Origin: Actinomadura atramentaria DSM 43919
GTDB lineage: Bacteria; Actinomycetota; Actinomycetes; Streptosporangiales; Streptosporangiaceae
Reading direction: 5' to 3'
Length of the DNA stretch: 64,000 bases
Assembly (NCBI RefSeq): GCF_000381885.1
Contig: NZ_KB907210.1
Span: 248,001 to 312,000 of the forward strand
Part shown: positions 1-9,914 of the stretch, piece after piece
Layout: every line of letters starts with the position of its first letter
Position numbering within the stretch: position 1 is the stretch's first letter
Notes under the pieces: generated by a model
What the model saw: the letters and a program-made list of their open reading frames with translations, nothing else
Told to the model about the DNA's origin: nothing
Database searches by the model: none
Translations under genes and position numbers: made by a program

Positions 1-2
1 AG

Positions 3-3000
3 GCGTACTTCTCCAGTTGCGAGGCCGACGACATCGAGCCGCAGCCGCCGTACTGGCCGAAGTGGCGGCACTTCGCGGGCCTGTTCACCGAGTTCTACCA
101 GGGCCTGGACGAGCTGATCTTCGACAGCGCGCAGCCGTGGACGCTGTTCCCCGTCCCCGACCTGAAGGTCGTCGTGGCGGGCCTGAACTCCACGCTCGCC
201 CAGACCCACCGCGAGGAGGACCGCTACGGCCACGTCGGCCGCGCGCAGGCCGCCTGGTTCACCGAGCGGCTGCGCCGCTTCGAGGCCGAGGGGTGGCTGC
301 GGATCGGCGCGGTCGCGCACTCGCCCGCCGCCGGGGAGCCGGCCGCGGTCCGCGACGCCGGCGACCTGGACGCCGTCCTCGGCCGCCATCTGAACCTGCT
401 GCTGCAGGACGCGACGGCCGAGTTCGGGGCGGTCCCCGAGCTGCGGTCGGGCGCGCCCGCGGTGCCGTCGCCGGGCACGGGCCGCCACCAGGTCGTCGTC
501 GTGGACCGGACGGGCCTGCGCCGTTGGGTGCCGTCCGCCGAGCCGCCCGGCCCGACCGTCATCGACCGGGTCTGGGCGGACGCGGGCGGCGCGTTCCCCG
601 CGCCCCGCGAGGCCGAACCGGCGCGGGCGCTCCCGACCGGCGAGCCCGCCCCCGAGCCCGACCCGGAGAACCGCGAACTGCCCGGCCCGGACCCGACCGC
701 GCGGCTGCTGGACCGCATCTCCGAGGCGTGCGAGACGCGGTTCGAGCGCGCGACGATCCGCCGCGTGGACGCCGACCCGCCGCACCTGCTGCTCACCCAC
801 CTGGAGTCGGGGTTCGTCCGGCAGTACCGGATCGGCGCGCACGTCGGCCCGCTCACCGAGGACGACGTGGACGCGTTCGTCCGCCACGTCCACGCCGACG
901 GCGCCGACCACGGCTCCGAGCTGGTCTACCTCGGCCCGCCGCCGCCCCGCTCGATGCGCGACGACGCGCTGCGGCGCGGCATCCGGCTGCGCAGCTTCAC
1001 CGAGTTCCAGGGCCTGCTGGACCTGTCGGAGTACGTGGCGGGCCAGACCGCGCGGCTCACCACCGGCGGGGTGTACCCGCCGTCGCTGTACGTCCCGCAG
1101 CGGTTCCGCGAGCTGGACCGGCCCGGCGGCGCGCCGGACGCGGTCGGCGCCGACGTCGTCGGGGAGATGCTGCGGCTGCTGTCGGCCGACCACGGCCGGT
1201 TCCTGCTGCTGCTCGGCGACTTCGGGCGCGGTAAGACGTTCGCGCTGCGGGAGCTGGCCCGCCGCATCCCCGCCGAGCTGCCGCACGTCGTCCCGATCCT
1301 CATCGAGCTGCGCGCCCTGGACAAGGCGCAGTCGGTGGACGCGCTGGTCGCCGCGCACCTGGCGAGCCAGGGCGAGGAGCTGATCGACCTCAAGGCGTTC
1401 CACTACATGCTGCGGCAGGGCCGCATCGCGCTGCTGTTCGACGGGTTCGACGAGCTGGTGACCCGCGTCTCCTACGACCGGGCCGCCGACCACCTGGACA
1501 CGCTGCTGCGCGCCGCGACCGACAACGCCAAGATCATCGTCGCGGGCCGCACGCAGCACTTCAAGTCGCAGGCGCAGGTCCTCACCGCCCTCGGCGAGCG
1601 GGTCGGGGTGCTGCCGCACCGCCGCGTCCTCGGCCTGGAGGACTTCTCGCCCGCGCAGGTCCGCGCGTACCTCGTCAACCGGTACGCCGACGAGCAGGTC
1701 GCCGACGAACGGCTGCGGCTGCTACAGGGCATCGAGGAACTGCTCGGCCTGACCGCGAACCCGCGCATGCTGAGCTTCATCGCCGACCTCCCCGAGGACC
1801 GGCTGCGCGCCGTCGCGCAGGCCCGGCACACCGTCAGCCCCGCCGACCTGTACCGCGAGATCCTCACGACGTGGCTGCGCTACGAGGCGTCGCGGGTGCG
1901 CCCGGCGGGCGGCGCGCCCGGCCTGGACATCGACGACATGTGGCGCGCGGTGACGACGCTGGCCATCCGGCTGTGGGAGAACAACGAGCAGTTCCTGCGG
2001 CTGAGCGAGCTGTCGGACGTCGCCGAGACGCTGGCGGGCCTCAGCCGCGACCGGATGTCGGCGCAGCAGGCCGCGCACGCGGTCGGCGCGGGCAGCCTGC
2101 TGGTCCGCACCGACGAGGGCCTGTTCGGGTTCATCCACGCGTCCGTCGCCGAATGGCTCGTCGCGCGGCACGTCGCCGCCGGGTTCGCCGAGGGCGCGCC
2201 GCCCGAACTGGAGCGCGGCGCGCTGACCCAGCTCACCGTGGACTTCCTGTGCGACCTCGCCGACACGCGCGCCTGCCAGGAGTGGGCGGTGGGCGTCCTG
2301 GCCGACCCGGGCGCGGGCGACGCGGCCCGCGCGAACGCGATCAAGGTGACGACGCGGCTGCGGACCCCGGCCCGCGCCGACCTGCGCGGCGCGAACCTGG
2401 CGGGCGAGGACCTGTCCTACCGGGATCTGCAGGACGTCGACCTGACGGGCGCGGACCTCACCGACGCGCAGCTCGTCGGCGCGAACCTGTCGCGCGCGGT
2501 GCTGCGCGACGCGACGCTGGCCGGGGCGCGGCTGGACGAGGCGCGCCTGACCGGCGCGGACCTGCGCGGCGCGGACCTGTCGCGCGCCCGGCTGGCCCGC
2601 GCCGACCTGCGCGACGTCGCCGTCGAGGGCGGCCGGTGGACGCGCGCCGCGCTGATCGGCGCGACCCTCCCCGACCGCGTCGCCCGCGCCCCCGAGCTGC
2701 ACGAGGCGGCGGTCGCGCCGGGCAGCCCGGTCGACGTGCAGCTCGCCCCGGCGGCGGTCGGCGTCCCGTACGGTTTCCACTTCCGCCTCAGCCGCCTCCC
2801 GCAGCCGCTCGCCTACAGCCCGGGCGGCGCGGTCGTCGCGATCGGCGCGGAGGACGGCGGCGTGCTGGTCTGCGACGCGGTGACCGGCGCGCCGCTGCGG
2901 ACGCTGCTCGGCCACCGGGACCGCGCGTACGCCGTCGCGTTCGACGAGGCCGGGAAGATCCTGGTGACGGGCGCGGCCGATGGCGCGGTCCGCGTCTGGG

Positions 3001-4859
3001 ACCTGGCGACCGGCGCGTGCGCGCACACCCTGACCGTCCATCCGGAGGGCGTGTGGCCCGTCGTCGTCGGCGGGTCCGCCTCGGGGCGTCCCGGCGCGCT
3101 GATCGCGGCGGGCGCCGCGGACGGCGTCCTGCGGATCTTCGACGCCGCGACCGGCGCCACGCTGCAGGAACTGCCGGGCCACACCGCGCCGGTCTACACC
3201 GCCGTGTTCGACCCGACCCTGTCGCTGCTGGTCACCGGCGACGCGGGCGGTGTCCTGCGGGTGTGGGACGTCGCGACCGGAGAGCTGCGCCGGACTCTGA
3301 CGGGCCACCGCGGGTCGGTGTTCCGCGTCGTGTTCCACCCGGACGGGACCGTCCTGGCCGCCGGGGACGAGGCCGGCGTGATCCGGCTGTGGAACATCGG
3401 CACCGGCGAGATCGTCGGGGAACTCCTCGGCCACACCGGCCGCATCTACGCCATCGCGTTCCACCCCGGCGGCCGCCTCATGGTCACCGGCGACACCGAC
3501 GGCGCTCTGCGGTTGTGGGAGGACGGCGAGTACCGCCGCACCCTCACCGGCCACACCGCCGCGATCTACCAGGCGACGTTCAGCCCGGACGGCTCCCGCC
3601 TGGCCACCTCCGACAGCGACGGCTCGGTGCGCCTCTGGGACCCCGCGACCGGCGCGCAGCGCCTCACCCTCGCCGGGCACCGGGGCGCGGTGTGGCCGTT
3701 CGCGTTCCGCCCGGACGGCGCGCAGCTCGCCACCACCAGCAACGACGGCACCGCCCGGCTCTGGGACGCCGAAACCGGCCAGTGCCGCACCCTCCTGCGC
3801 GGCCACGGGAGGCGGCTCACCGGCGTGTCGTTCAGCCCGGACGGCGGGCTGCTGGCCTCCAGCGGCAACGACGGCGTCGTCCGGCTGTGGGAGCCCCGCA
3901 CCGGCCGGATGGTCCGGGAGCTGCACGGCCCGGCCGACAACCTCACCTCGGCGGCGTTCAATCCGGCGGGCGTCCAGCTCGCCACGGCCACCAACGACGG
4001 CGGCGTCCACCTGTGGCAGGCGGCGGCCGGGGTGTTCGAGCGGGAGCTGAACGTCGAGACCGACCACGTGTGGGCGCAGGCGTTCAGCCCGGCCGGGGAG
4101 CTGCTGGCCACCGCCAACGACGACGACACCGTCCGCGTCTGGTACTGGACGACGGGCCGCGAGGTGTCCAACCTCGCCGAGCACCGGGGCCGGGTCCGCT
4201 CGATCGACTTCGCGCCGGACGGCGCGACGCTCGCCACCGGCTGCGACGACGGGCAGGTCCGGATCTTCGACCCGGAGGGGGGCGGGCTGCTGGCCACCCT
4301 CGCCGGGCACACCGACCGCGTGTACCGCGTCGTCCACGACGCGACCGGCGAGATCCTGGCCAGTGCGAGCAACGACGGCACCGTCCGCGTCTGGGACATC
4401 GGCGCGCGCCGCCTGCGGCACGTTCTGACCCGGCACACCGGACGGCTGTGGACGGCGGCGTTCGCGCCCTCGGGATCGCTGCTGGCCACCGCGGGCGACG
4501 ACCTGGTCGTCCGCCTGTGGGACGCCCGCACCGGCCGCCATCTGCGGACTCTCACCGGCCACACGCGCCGGATCTGGTCGGTGGCGTTCTCCCCGGACGG
4601 CACGACGCTCGCCAGCGCGGGTGACGACGGCTCGGTCATCCTCTGGGACGTCGCCGACCGCGACGCGCCCGCCCGCCGCGCCACCCTGCTCGGCCTGCCC
4701 GAGGGCTGGGCGGCGCTCACCCCGGACGGCCGCTACAAGTCCGAGGGCGGCGCGGGCACCGAGTTCTGGTACTCGATCGGCATGGTCCGCTTCGAACCGG
4801 GCGAACTGGACGCCTACCTGCCGGAAGTCCGCCGCGTCCCGCTGGAAGCACCGCTCTGA
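3..4859 (+). CDS. STAND NTPase: phosphoesterase-like / NACHT / pentapeptide / WD40 protein (5' end outside window)
   Basis: The frame is open from the first bases, so the N-terminus lies outside. In order: the C-terminal half of a calcineurin-like phosphoesterase fold (to about 540; a LNS motif but no GHxH where the last metal ligands are expected), a linker domain (about 690-1060), a NACHT ATPase with Walker A GDFGRGKT (1215-1238) and Walker B LLFDGFDEL (1431-1457), a helical region with an HxS/EWL signature, pentapeptide repeats of A(D/N)L type (2365-2640), then 15 WD40 blades (about 2800-4655), enough for two propellers. About 1,618 residues are visible. NACHT-WD40 STAND proteins are signal-sensing switches; the WD40 part probably senses and NACHT oligomerises. 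Bacterial relatives act in antiphage defence or signalling, but the role here is inference. It ends 16 bases from the convergent coaE. Confidence 0.9.
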   Translation, partial: AYFSSCEADDIEPQPPYWPKWRHFAGLFTEFYQGLDELIFDSAQPWTLFPVPDLKVVVAGLNSTLAQTHREEDRYGHVGRAQAAWFTERLRRFEAEGWLRIGAVAHSPAAGEPAAVRDAGDLDAVLGRHLNLLLQDATAEFGAVPELRSGAPAVPSPGTGRHQVVVVDRTGLRRWVPSAEPPGPTVIDRVWADAGGAFPAPREAEPARALPTGEPAPEPDPENRELPGPDPTARLLDRISEACETRFERATIRRVDADPPHLLLTHLESGFVRQYRIGAHVGPLTEDDVDAFVRHVHADGADHGSELVYLGPPPPRSMRDDALRRGIRLRSFTEFQGLLDLSEYVAGQTARLTTGGVYPPSLYVPQRFRELDRPGGAPDAVGADVVGEMLRLLSADHGRFLLLLGDFGRGKTFALRELARRIPAELPHVVPILIELRALDKAQSVDALVAAHLASQGEELIDLKAFHYMLRQGRIALLFDGFDELVTRVSYDRAADHLDTLLRAATDNAKIIVAGRTQHFKSQAQVLTALGERVGVLPHRRVLGLEDFSPAQVRAYLVNRYADEQVADERLRLLQGIEELLGLTANPRMLSFIADLPEDRLRAVAQARHTVSPADLYREILTTWLRYEASRVRPAGGAPGLDIDDMWRAVTTLAIRLWENNEQFLRLSELSDVAETLAGLSRDRMSAQQAAHAVGAGSLLVRTDEGLFGFIHASVAEWLVARHVAAGFAEGAPPELERGALTQLTVDFLCDLADTRACQEWAVGVLADPGAGDAARANAIKVTTRLRTPARADLRGANLAGEDLSYRDLQDVDLTGADLTDAQLVGANLSRAVLRDATLAGARLDEARLTGADLRGADLSRARLARADLRDVAVEGGRWTRAALIGATLPDRVARAPELHEAAVAPGSPVDVQLAPAAVGVPYGFHFRLSRLPQPLAYSPGGAVVAIGAEDGGVLVCDAVTGAPLRTLLGHRDRAYAVAFDEAGKILVTGAADGAVRVWDLATGACAHTLTVHPEGVWPVVVGGSASGRPGALIAAGAADGVLRIFDAATGATLQELPGHTAPVYTAVFDPTLSLLVTGDAGGVLRVWDVATGELRRTLTGHRGSVFRVVFHPDGTVLAAGDEAGVIRLWNIGTGEIVGELLGHTGRIYAIAFHPGGRLMVTGDTDGALRLWEDGEYRRTLTGHTAAIYQATFSPDGSRLATSDSDGSVRLWDPATGAQRLTLAGHRGAVWPFAFRPDGAQLATTSNDGTARLWDAETGQCRTLLRGHGRRLTGVSFSPDGGLLASSGNDGVVRLWEPRTGRMVRELHGPADNLTSAAFNPAGVQLATATNDGGVHLWQAAAGVFERELNVETDHVWAQAFSPAGELLATANDDDTVRVWYWTTGREVSNLAEHRGRVRSIDFAPDGATLATGCDDGQVRIFDPEGGGLLATLAGHTDRVYRVVHDATGEILASASNDGTVRVWDIGARRLRHVLTRHTGRLWTAAFAPSGSLLATAGDDLVVRLWDARTGRHLRTLTGHTRRIWSVAFSPDGTTLASAGDDGSVILWDVADRDAPARRATLLGLPEGWAALTPDGRYKSEGGAGTEFWYSIGMVRFEPGELDAYLPEVRRVPLEAPL

Positions 4860-4875
4860 CCAGCCCGGCGGCGCG

Positions 4876-5487
4876 TCAGGTGGTGGTGATCTGCCCGGCG
4901 CGGCGGCGCAGGTCCGTCCAGAGGGCGTCCACGGCCGCGCGCAGGTCCGCGAGCGAGCCGGAGTTGTCCAGGACGAGGTCGGCGGCGGCGCGGCGGCGCT
5001 CCCGGGTCGCCTGCGCGGCGATCCGGGCGCGGGCGGCGTCCTCGGTCATCCCGCGCCGCCCGGTGAGCCGCGCGACCTGCGTCTCCACCGGGGCGTCCAC
5101 GACCACGACGACGTCGTAGAGCGCCGCGAGGTCGTTCTCGACGAGCAGCGGGACGTCGTACACCACGATCGCGTCGTCCGGGGCGGCGTCCATCAGCTCC
5201 TGCATCCGCTCCCCCACCAGCGGATGCACGATGGCGTTGAGCGCGGCGAGCCGGTCGGGGTCGGCGAACACGATCTCCCCGACCTTCTCGCGGTCCATCC
5301 CGCCGTCCGGCAGCAGCACGCCCTCGCCGAACTCGGCGACGACCGCGGCCAGGCCGGGCGTGCCCGGCTCCACGACCTCCCGTGCGATCCGGTCCGCGTC
5401 GATGACCACCGCGCCGTGCGCGGCGAGCCGCGCCGACACCTCGCTCTTGCCCGACCCGATTCCGCCGGTGAGTCCCACTTTCAGCAC
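4876..5487 (-). CDS. coaE: Dephospho-CoA kinase
   Basis: Last step of coenzyme A synthesis: ATP-dependent phosphorylation of the 3'-OH of dephospho-CoA in the cytosol. The protein (203 aa) opens with [14 protein letters not shown], a P-loop at the N-terminus as in the family, followed by a [13 protein letters not shown] segment and a YDVPLLVE segment typical of CoaE. I chose GTG at 5487 because the P-loop should lie within the first 20 residues; the open frame upstream to 5661 encodes Arg/Pro-rich sequence that belongs to the antisense of the neighbour. It lies downstream of the acetyltransferase and near rpsA, an arrangement conserved in actinobacteria. Confidence 0.95.
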   Translation of the reverse strand: MLKVGLTGGIGSGKSEVSARLAAHGAVVIDADRIAREVVEPGTPGLAAVVAEFGEGVLLPDGGMDREKVGEIVFADPDRLAALNAIVHPLVGERMQELMDAAPDDAIVVYDVPLLVENDLAALYDVVVVVDAPVETQVARLTGRRGMTEDAARARIAAQATRERRRAAADLVLDNSGSLADLRAAVDALWTDLRRRAGQITTT

Positions 5488-5501
5488 GCGACCCACCGTA
5501 C

Positions 5502-6014
5502 TCAGCGCACGCCGGGCGCGCCCGCCGGGGCGGCCAGGGACTTGCGCAGGTGGACGAGCGTCAGGTGGTCCGCGACGCGCTCGCGGTGCGTCTCGGCGTA
5601 TCCCGTCCGCCGGTACAGCCGCAGGTTCGCCTCGCTGAGGTGGCCGGTGAACAGCACGCACGCGTCGGCGCGGTCCGCGACCGCCGCCTCCAGCGCCGCC
5701 AGCAGCGCGCGGCCCAGGCCGCGCCCCTGGAGGTCGGGCGCGACGACGAGCCGCCCGACCAGGCAGGTGCTTCCGGCGAGCCGCCCCCGCACCGCGCCCG
5801 CGATCCGCGGGCCCGCGGTCGCCTTCAGCACCAGCGAGTCCGGACCGCCGACCGCCGCGCGGACCTGGTCGAGGGATTCGACCAGCGGCGCGATGAACGG
5901 GTCGCCGTACAACTGCGCCTCGGCGAGGTACGCGGCGCGCTGGACGGTCAGGATCTCGCCCGCGTCCGCCGGGACGGCCGGGGCGATCTCGAACTCCACC
6001 GGTTCCCCGTTCAT
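5502..6014 (-). CDS. GNAT family N-acetyltransferase
   Basis: A 170-residue acetyltransferase of the GNAT fold. The acetyl-CoA binding loop is visible as [15 protein letters not shown] (the Q-x-x-G-x-G/A motif), followed by a [14 protein letters not shown] segment typical of the C-terminal strand and helix. The substrate cannot be told from sequence. Its ATG overlaps the stop of the upstream membrane hydrolase as ATGA, so the two are translationally coupled; coaE follows 14 bases downstream. The three probably form one transcript. Confidence 0.85.
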   Translation of the reverse strand: MNGEPVEFEIAPAVPADAGEILTVQRAAYLAEAQLYGDPFIAPLVESLDQVRAAVGGPDSLVLKATAGPRIAGAVRGRLAGSTCLVGRLVVAPDLQGRGLGRALLAALEAAVADRADACVLFTGHLSEANLRLYRRTGYAETHRERVADHLTLVHLRKSLAAPAGAPGVR

Positions 6015-8005
6015 CCGGTGATCCGCACCGTGACGGTCACGGGGCTGTGGTCGGACGGCCCGGTCGCGGCGACCGCGTAGTCGTCGAACGCCAGGTCGTC
6101 GGTGCCGAAGATCCAGTCGATCCGGTCCCCGTCGGTGCTGGTCGGGGTGCCGTCGCCGACGCCCGCCGCGCGCAACCCCGTACCGCTCGCCATCCGCATG
6201 ATCTCGTCGGAGGCGGGCTCGGCGTTGAAGTCCCCGCCGATGATCGTGCGGGGCGCGCGGCTCCACGCCCGCAGCAGCGAGGAGACCTCCGCGAGCCGGT
6301 CGCGGCCGTGGTCGTCCCCGACCGCCAGGTGGGTGGACCACACGTCCATCGTCGTGGAACCGACGCGCAGCCGCGCCCACACGTACCCGCGGACCTGCGC
6401 CCAGTCGGTGCGGGGCATCCGGTCGGTGCCGGAGTCCTCCACCGGCAGCGAGGTGAGGATCGCGTTGCCGAACTGCCCATCGGCGGCCGGACCCCACAGC
6501 AGCTTCATGCCGAGCCGCCGCGACAGCCACACCGCCGCGTCGGTGGCGCCCGACAGCAGCGACCCGCGGCCCGCCTCCTGCAGCAGCACGACCTGCGGAC
6601 GCTGCCGCTCGATCGCGCGCGCGACGGACTCGGGGTCGAGGCCGCCGTCGCGGTCGACGGCGTCGTGGATGTTGTAGGTCGTGACGCGGACCCGTCCGCC
6701 GCCGGGCGCGGGCGCGGGGTCGCCGGACGGGGCGGCCAGCGCGTACGCGCCGGTCCCGGCCAGCAGCACGACCGCCGACCCGCCCGCGGTGAGGGCGCGC
6801 AGCGGGACGCGCGCGGGCAGCGGCCCGCCGCGCGCCGCCGCGATGGCGGCGAGCGCGCCGAGCAGGACGCCCGCCAGCCCCGGCAGGACGTTGTCGGGCA
6901 GCGGCACCGCCTCGACCGTGCTGAGCGCGTACGGCACGAGCACCACGGCGATGAGGAACCCGCCGAGCCCGGCGGCGACGTCGATCCGCGAGACGGCCCC
7001 GCCCGTCCCCGAGCGGCGCAGCGGCGCGCGGCACGCGACGGCCAGCAGCCAGGCCGACAGGACCTGCCCGACGACCACGACGGGCAGGATCTCCACGCCC
7101 GACACCGCGTACGTGCCCGCGACCGCGCCCGCGCCGACGCCCAGCAGCGTCCCGCCGAGGACGCACACCCCGCCGGGCACCGCCCGCACGGCGAGGCCGG
7201 ACGCCAGGAACGCCAGCGCCAGGCCCTGCCCGACGACGATGACGATGTGCGCGGTCGTCAGCGACTTCCAGCCCGCCGACGCGACGAACGCGGGGCTGGA
7301 CAGCACGAGGATCTGCAGCGCCAGGAACGGCCCGAACGCGGCCGCGCCGAGCGCGTCCCGCCACGACACGCCGGGCGGCGGCACCGGCCCCGACGACAGC
7401 TCCCGGTACAGCGCGGCGGCCCCGAGCCCGACGAACACCAGGCACACCAGCCACGCCAGGACGCCGCCCTGCCAGACGGGGTCCCAGGTGCCGAACGCCA
7501 TCTTCACGGCCGTGTCGGCGGCCAGGCCCGCGACGGTCGCGGTCGCGAACCCGACACCGGACAGGCCGCGCGCCCCCTCGTACAGCGCCGCGACGGCGAG
7601 CATCCCCACGGCGGTGCCGACGAACGCCAGCCACGCCTGCGGCCCGGCCGCCTGCGCGACGAGCCGCACCAGCAGCAGCCCGCCGATCCCGGCGGCCAGC
7701 AGCCCGCGCGGTCCGGCGGCGCGGCGGACGAGCGGGGCGAGCAGCCCGGCGAGGTAGACGACCAGGACCACGCCCGCCGCCGCGCCCGCGCCGAGCGCGT
7801 CGCCGGCGTGGTCGAGCTGGGGCAGGCTGAACCGCAGGACCTGCGCGAGGACCGCGACGGTGACGGCGATCAGCGCCAGCCGCGCCGGGCCGCGCGGGAC
7901 GATGGACGGCCCGGCCGGGCCGGGCCCGCCCGGCCGGACGCCGGGCTCGGGGTCGGGGTAGGGACCGATGCCGGTGCGGGGGTCGGCGGAGTCGGTGCTG
8001 GCCAC
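6011..8005 (-). CDS. Polytopic membrane protein with C-terminal endonuclease/exonuclease/phosphatase (EEP) domain
   Basis: About 664 residues. The N-terminal 400 residues are a run of hydrophobic helices (about ten); the last 240 residues are an EEP-superfamily hydrolase. Catalytic motifs are visible: N in YNIHD, E in VVLLQEAG, H in [11 protein letters not shown] in GGDFNAEP and the terminal SDHSPV. The family cleaves phosphodiester bonds in nucleic acids, phosphoinositides or sphingomyelin; being membrane-anchored, the substrate here is likely lipid or extracellular, which is inference. GTG at 8005 is preferred to the longer frame starting at 8053, because a GGGAG lies upstream and the longer version would run into the rpsA terminator hairpin. 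Confidence 0.85.
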   Translation of the reverse strand: MASTDSADPRTGIGPYPDPEPGVRPGGPGPAGPSIVPRGPARLALIAVTVAVLAQVLRFSLPQLDHAGDALGAGAAAGVVLVVYLAGLLAPLVRRAAGPRGLLAAGIGGLLLVRLVAQAAGPQAWLAFVGTAVGMLAVAALYEGARGLSGVGFATATVAGLAADTAVKMAFGTWDPVWQGGVLAWLVCLVFVGLGAAALYRELSSGPVPPPGVSWRDALGAAAFGPFLALQILVLSSPAFVASAGWKSLTTAHIVIVVGQGLALAFLASGLAVRAVPGGVCVLGGTLLGVGAGAVAGTYAVSGVEILPVVVVGQVLSAWLLAVACRAPLRRSGTGGAVSRIDVAAGLGGFLIAVVLVPYALSTVEAVPLPDNVLPGLAGVLLGALAAIAAARGGPLPARVPLRALTAGGSAVVLLAGTGAYALAAPSGDPAPAPGGGRVRVTTYNIHDAVDRDGGLDPESVARAIERQRPQVVLLQEAGRGSLLSGATDAAVWLSRRLGMKLLWGPAADGQFGNAILTSLPVEDSGTDRMPRTDWAQVRGYVWARLRVGSTTMDVWSTHLAVGDDHGRDRLAEVSSLLRAWSRAPRTIIGGDFNAEPASDEIMRMASGTGLRAAGVGDGTPTSTDGDRIDWIFGTDDLAFDDYAVAATGPSDHSPVTVTVRITG

Positions 8006-8050
8006 GTGAAGGATCGCTCCCGGGGGCGGGGATGAGGGCGGAAAACAGCT

Positions 8051-8091
8051 CACGGCCGGACGGTGTCCCTGGGGATCACCGTCCGGCCGTG
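8051..8091 (-). terminator. Intrinsic terminator of rpsA
   Basis: Perfect 15-bp inverted repeat (8051-8065 with 8077-8091) and an 11-base loop. On the minus strand the stem is followed by GAGCTGTTTT, giving a U-tract. It sits about 95 bases past the rpsA stop and 46 bases before the next minus-strand start, so it separates rpsA from the downstream membrane hydrolase operon. A second GC-rich palindrome lies between it and rpsA, near 8140-8165. Confidence 0.85.
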
Positions 8092-8186
8092 CTCATACTG
8101 ACTCATACTGCCATGCTCGCGGACCCGCGGCGGGCCGCGGGGCGGCGGCCCGGCCGGGCCGCCGCGAAGCGCCGGTCAGGGACCGG

Positions 8187-9671
8187 TCACTGCCCGCCGG
8201 ACAGCTTCTCGCGCAGCGCCGCGAGGGCCTCGTCGGTCGCGAGCGCGCCGCCGACCTGCTCGTCGTCACCGCCGCCCGAGTACGAGGTCTCGCCGCCGCC
8301 CGTGGTGGCCGCGCCGCCGGTCTCCGCCTCGGCCTCGGCCTTGCGGGCCTCCTCGATCTGGCGCCGGTGGGCGTCGAAGCGGGCGCGGGCCTCGGCGTAC
8401 TGCCGCTCCCAGGTCTCGCGCTGCTCGTCGAAGCCCTCGAGCCACTCGCCGGTCTCGGAGTCGAAGCCCTCGGGGTACTTGTAGTTCCCCTGGTCGTCGT
8501 ACTCGGCGGGCATGCCGTAGAGGGTCGGGTCGAAGTCCTCCTCGTCGATCCCGGCCGCGCTCTCGTTGGCCTGCTTGAGCGACAGGCTGATGCGGCGCCG
8601 GTCGAGGTCGATGTCGATGATCTTCACGAAGATCTCGTCGCCGACCTGGACGACCTGCTCGGGGATCTCGACGTGGCGCTCGGCCAGCTCGGAGATGTGG
8701 ACCAGGCCCTCGATGCCCTCCTCGACCCGGACGAACGCGCCGAACGGCACCAGCTTGGTGACGCGGCCCGGCACGACCTGGCCGATCTGGTGGGTGCGGG
8801 CGAACTGCTGCCAGGGGTCTTCCTGCGTGGCCTTGAGCGACAGGGAGACGCGCTCGCGCTCCATGTCGACGTCCAGGACCTCGACCGTGACCTCCTGGCC
8901 GACCTCGACGACCTCGGACGGGTGGTCGATGTGCTTCCAGGACAGCTCGGAGACGTGGACCAGACCGTCGACCCCGCCGAGGTCGACGAACGCGCCGAAG
9001 TTGACGATGGAGGACACGACGCCCTTGCGGACCTGGCCCTTCTGCAGCGTGTTGAGGAAGGTCTGGCGGACCTCGCTCTGCGTCTGCTCCAGCCAGGCGC
9101 GGCGGGACAGGACCACGTTGTTGCGGTTCTTGTCCAGCTCGATGATCTTGGCTTCGAGCTCGCGGCCGACGTAGGGCTGCAGGTCGCGGACGCGGCGCAT
9201 CTCGACCAGCGACGCGGGCAGGAAGCCCCGCAGGCCGATGTCGAGGATGAGGCCGCCCTTGACGACCTCGATGACCGTGCCGGTGACGATGCCGTCCTCG
9301 TCCTTGATCTTCTCGATCGTGCCCCAGGCGCGCTCGTACTGGGCGCGCTTCTTGGACAGGATCAGTCGGCCTTCCTTGTCCTCCTTCTGGAGGACAAGGG
9401 CCTCGACGTGGTCTCCGACGGCGACGACCTCGTTGGGGTCGACGTCGTGCTTGATGGAGAGCTCACGGGAGGGGATGACACCTTCCGTCTTGTAGCCGAT
9501 GTCGAGGAGGACCTCGTCTCGATCGACCTTGACGACGGTGCCTTCGACGATGTCGCCGTCATTGAAGTACTTGATGGTCTCGTCGATCGCCGCGAGGAAG
9601 GCTTCCTCGGACCCGATGTCGTTGACCGCTACCTGCGGGGTGGTCGAGGTGGCCTCGGTGCTGCTCGTCAT
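8187..9671 (-). CDS. rpsA: 30S ribosomal protein S1
   Basis: A 494-residue protein with four S1 RNA-binding domains in the centre (FNDGDIVEGTVVKVDRDEVLLD, ...GFLPASLVE, ...GLVHVSELSWKH, ...GLVHISELAERH) and an acidic, Glu/Ala/Gly-rich C-terminal tail, the usual actinobacterial S1 layout (four domains rather than six). It tethers mRNA to the 30S subunit. ATG at 9671 gives the typical short Ser/Thr-rich N-terminus; the reading frame extends 41 codons further upstream but that part looks like leader. About 243 bases of upstream region hold its promoter and 5' UTR. Confidence 0.97.
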   Translation of the reverse strand: MTSSTEATSTTPQVAVNDIGSEEAFLAAIDETIKYFNDGDIVEGTVVKVDRDEVLLDIGYKTEGVIPSRELSIKHDVDPNEVVAVGDHVEALVLQKEDKEGRLILSKKRAQYERAWGTIEKIKDEDGIVTGTVIEVVKGGLILDIGLRGFLPASLVEMRRVRDLQPYVGRELEAKIIELDKNRNNVVLSRRAWLEQTQSEVRQTFLNTLQKGQVRKGVVSSIVNFGAFVDLGGVDGLVHVSELSWKHIDHPSEVVEVGQEVTVEVLDVDMERERVSLSLKATQEDPWQQFARTHQIGQVVPGRVTKLVPFGAFVRVEEGIEGLVHISELAERHVEIPEQVVQVGDEIFVKIIDIDLDRRRISLSLKQANESAAGIDEEDFDPTLYGMPAEYDDQGNYKYPEGFDSETGEWLEGFDEQRETWERQYAEARARFDAHRRQIEEARKAEAEAETGGAATTGGGETSYSGGGDDEQVGGALATDEALAALREKLSGGQ

Positions 9672-9914
9672 GTGTCGGCTGGCTCCGGATACGGACATAG
9701 TCGGTGTCTTCGATGCGCGGAGGGCCTTTTTCCGCCCTGCCGAGGACCGGAGGGGACGCGGAGGTGACCGCGTCGTACACCGAACCGATGTCAACGACCT
9801 GACCGAGCGCGAGCCTGCTCCGTCCGAAGCGCACGCAAGCCCACAGCGCAGCGATCAGCATATGACAGGGACGTCGCCCGGTCAATCGGGGGGCGCGCCG
9901 GGGGGCGCGGGTCT

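Noticed and set aside
1722..4624. Very long open frames (over 900 codons) on both strands across the WD40 region
   Set aside because: GC-rich repeats keep alternative frames open; the products are Arg/Ala/Gly/Pro-rich with no domain, while the STAND frame has clear blades.
8367..9767. A 466-codon plus-strand frame opposite rpsA
   Set aside because: Asp/Leu/Val-rich shadow of the S1 repeats; no start context or family.
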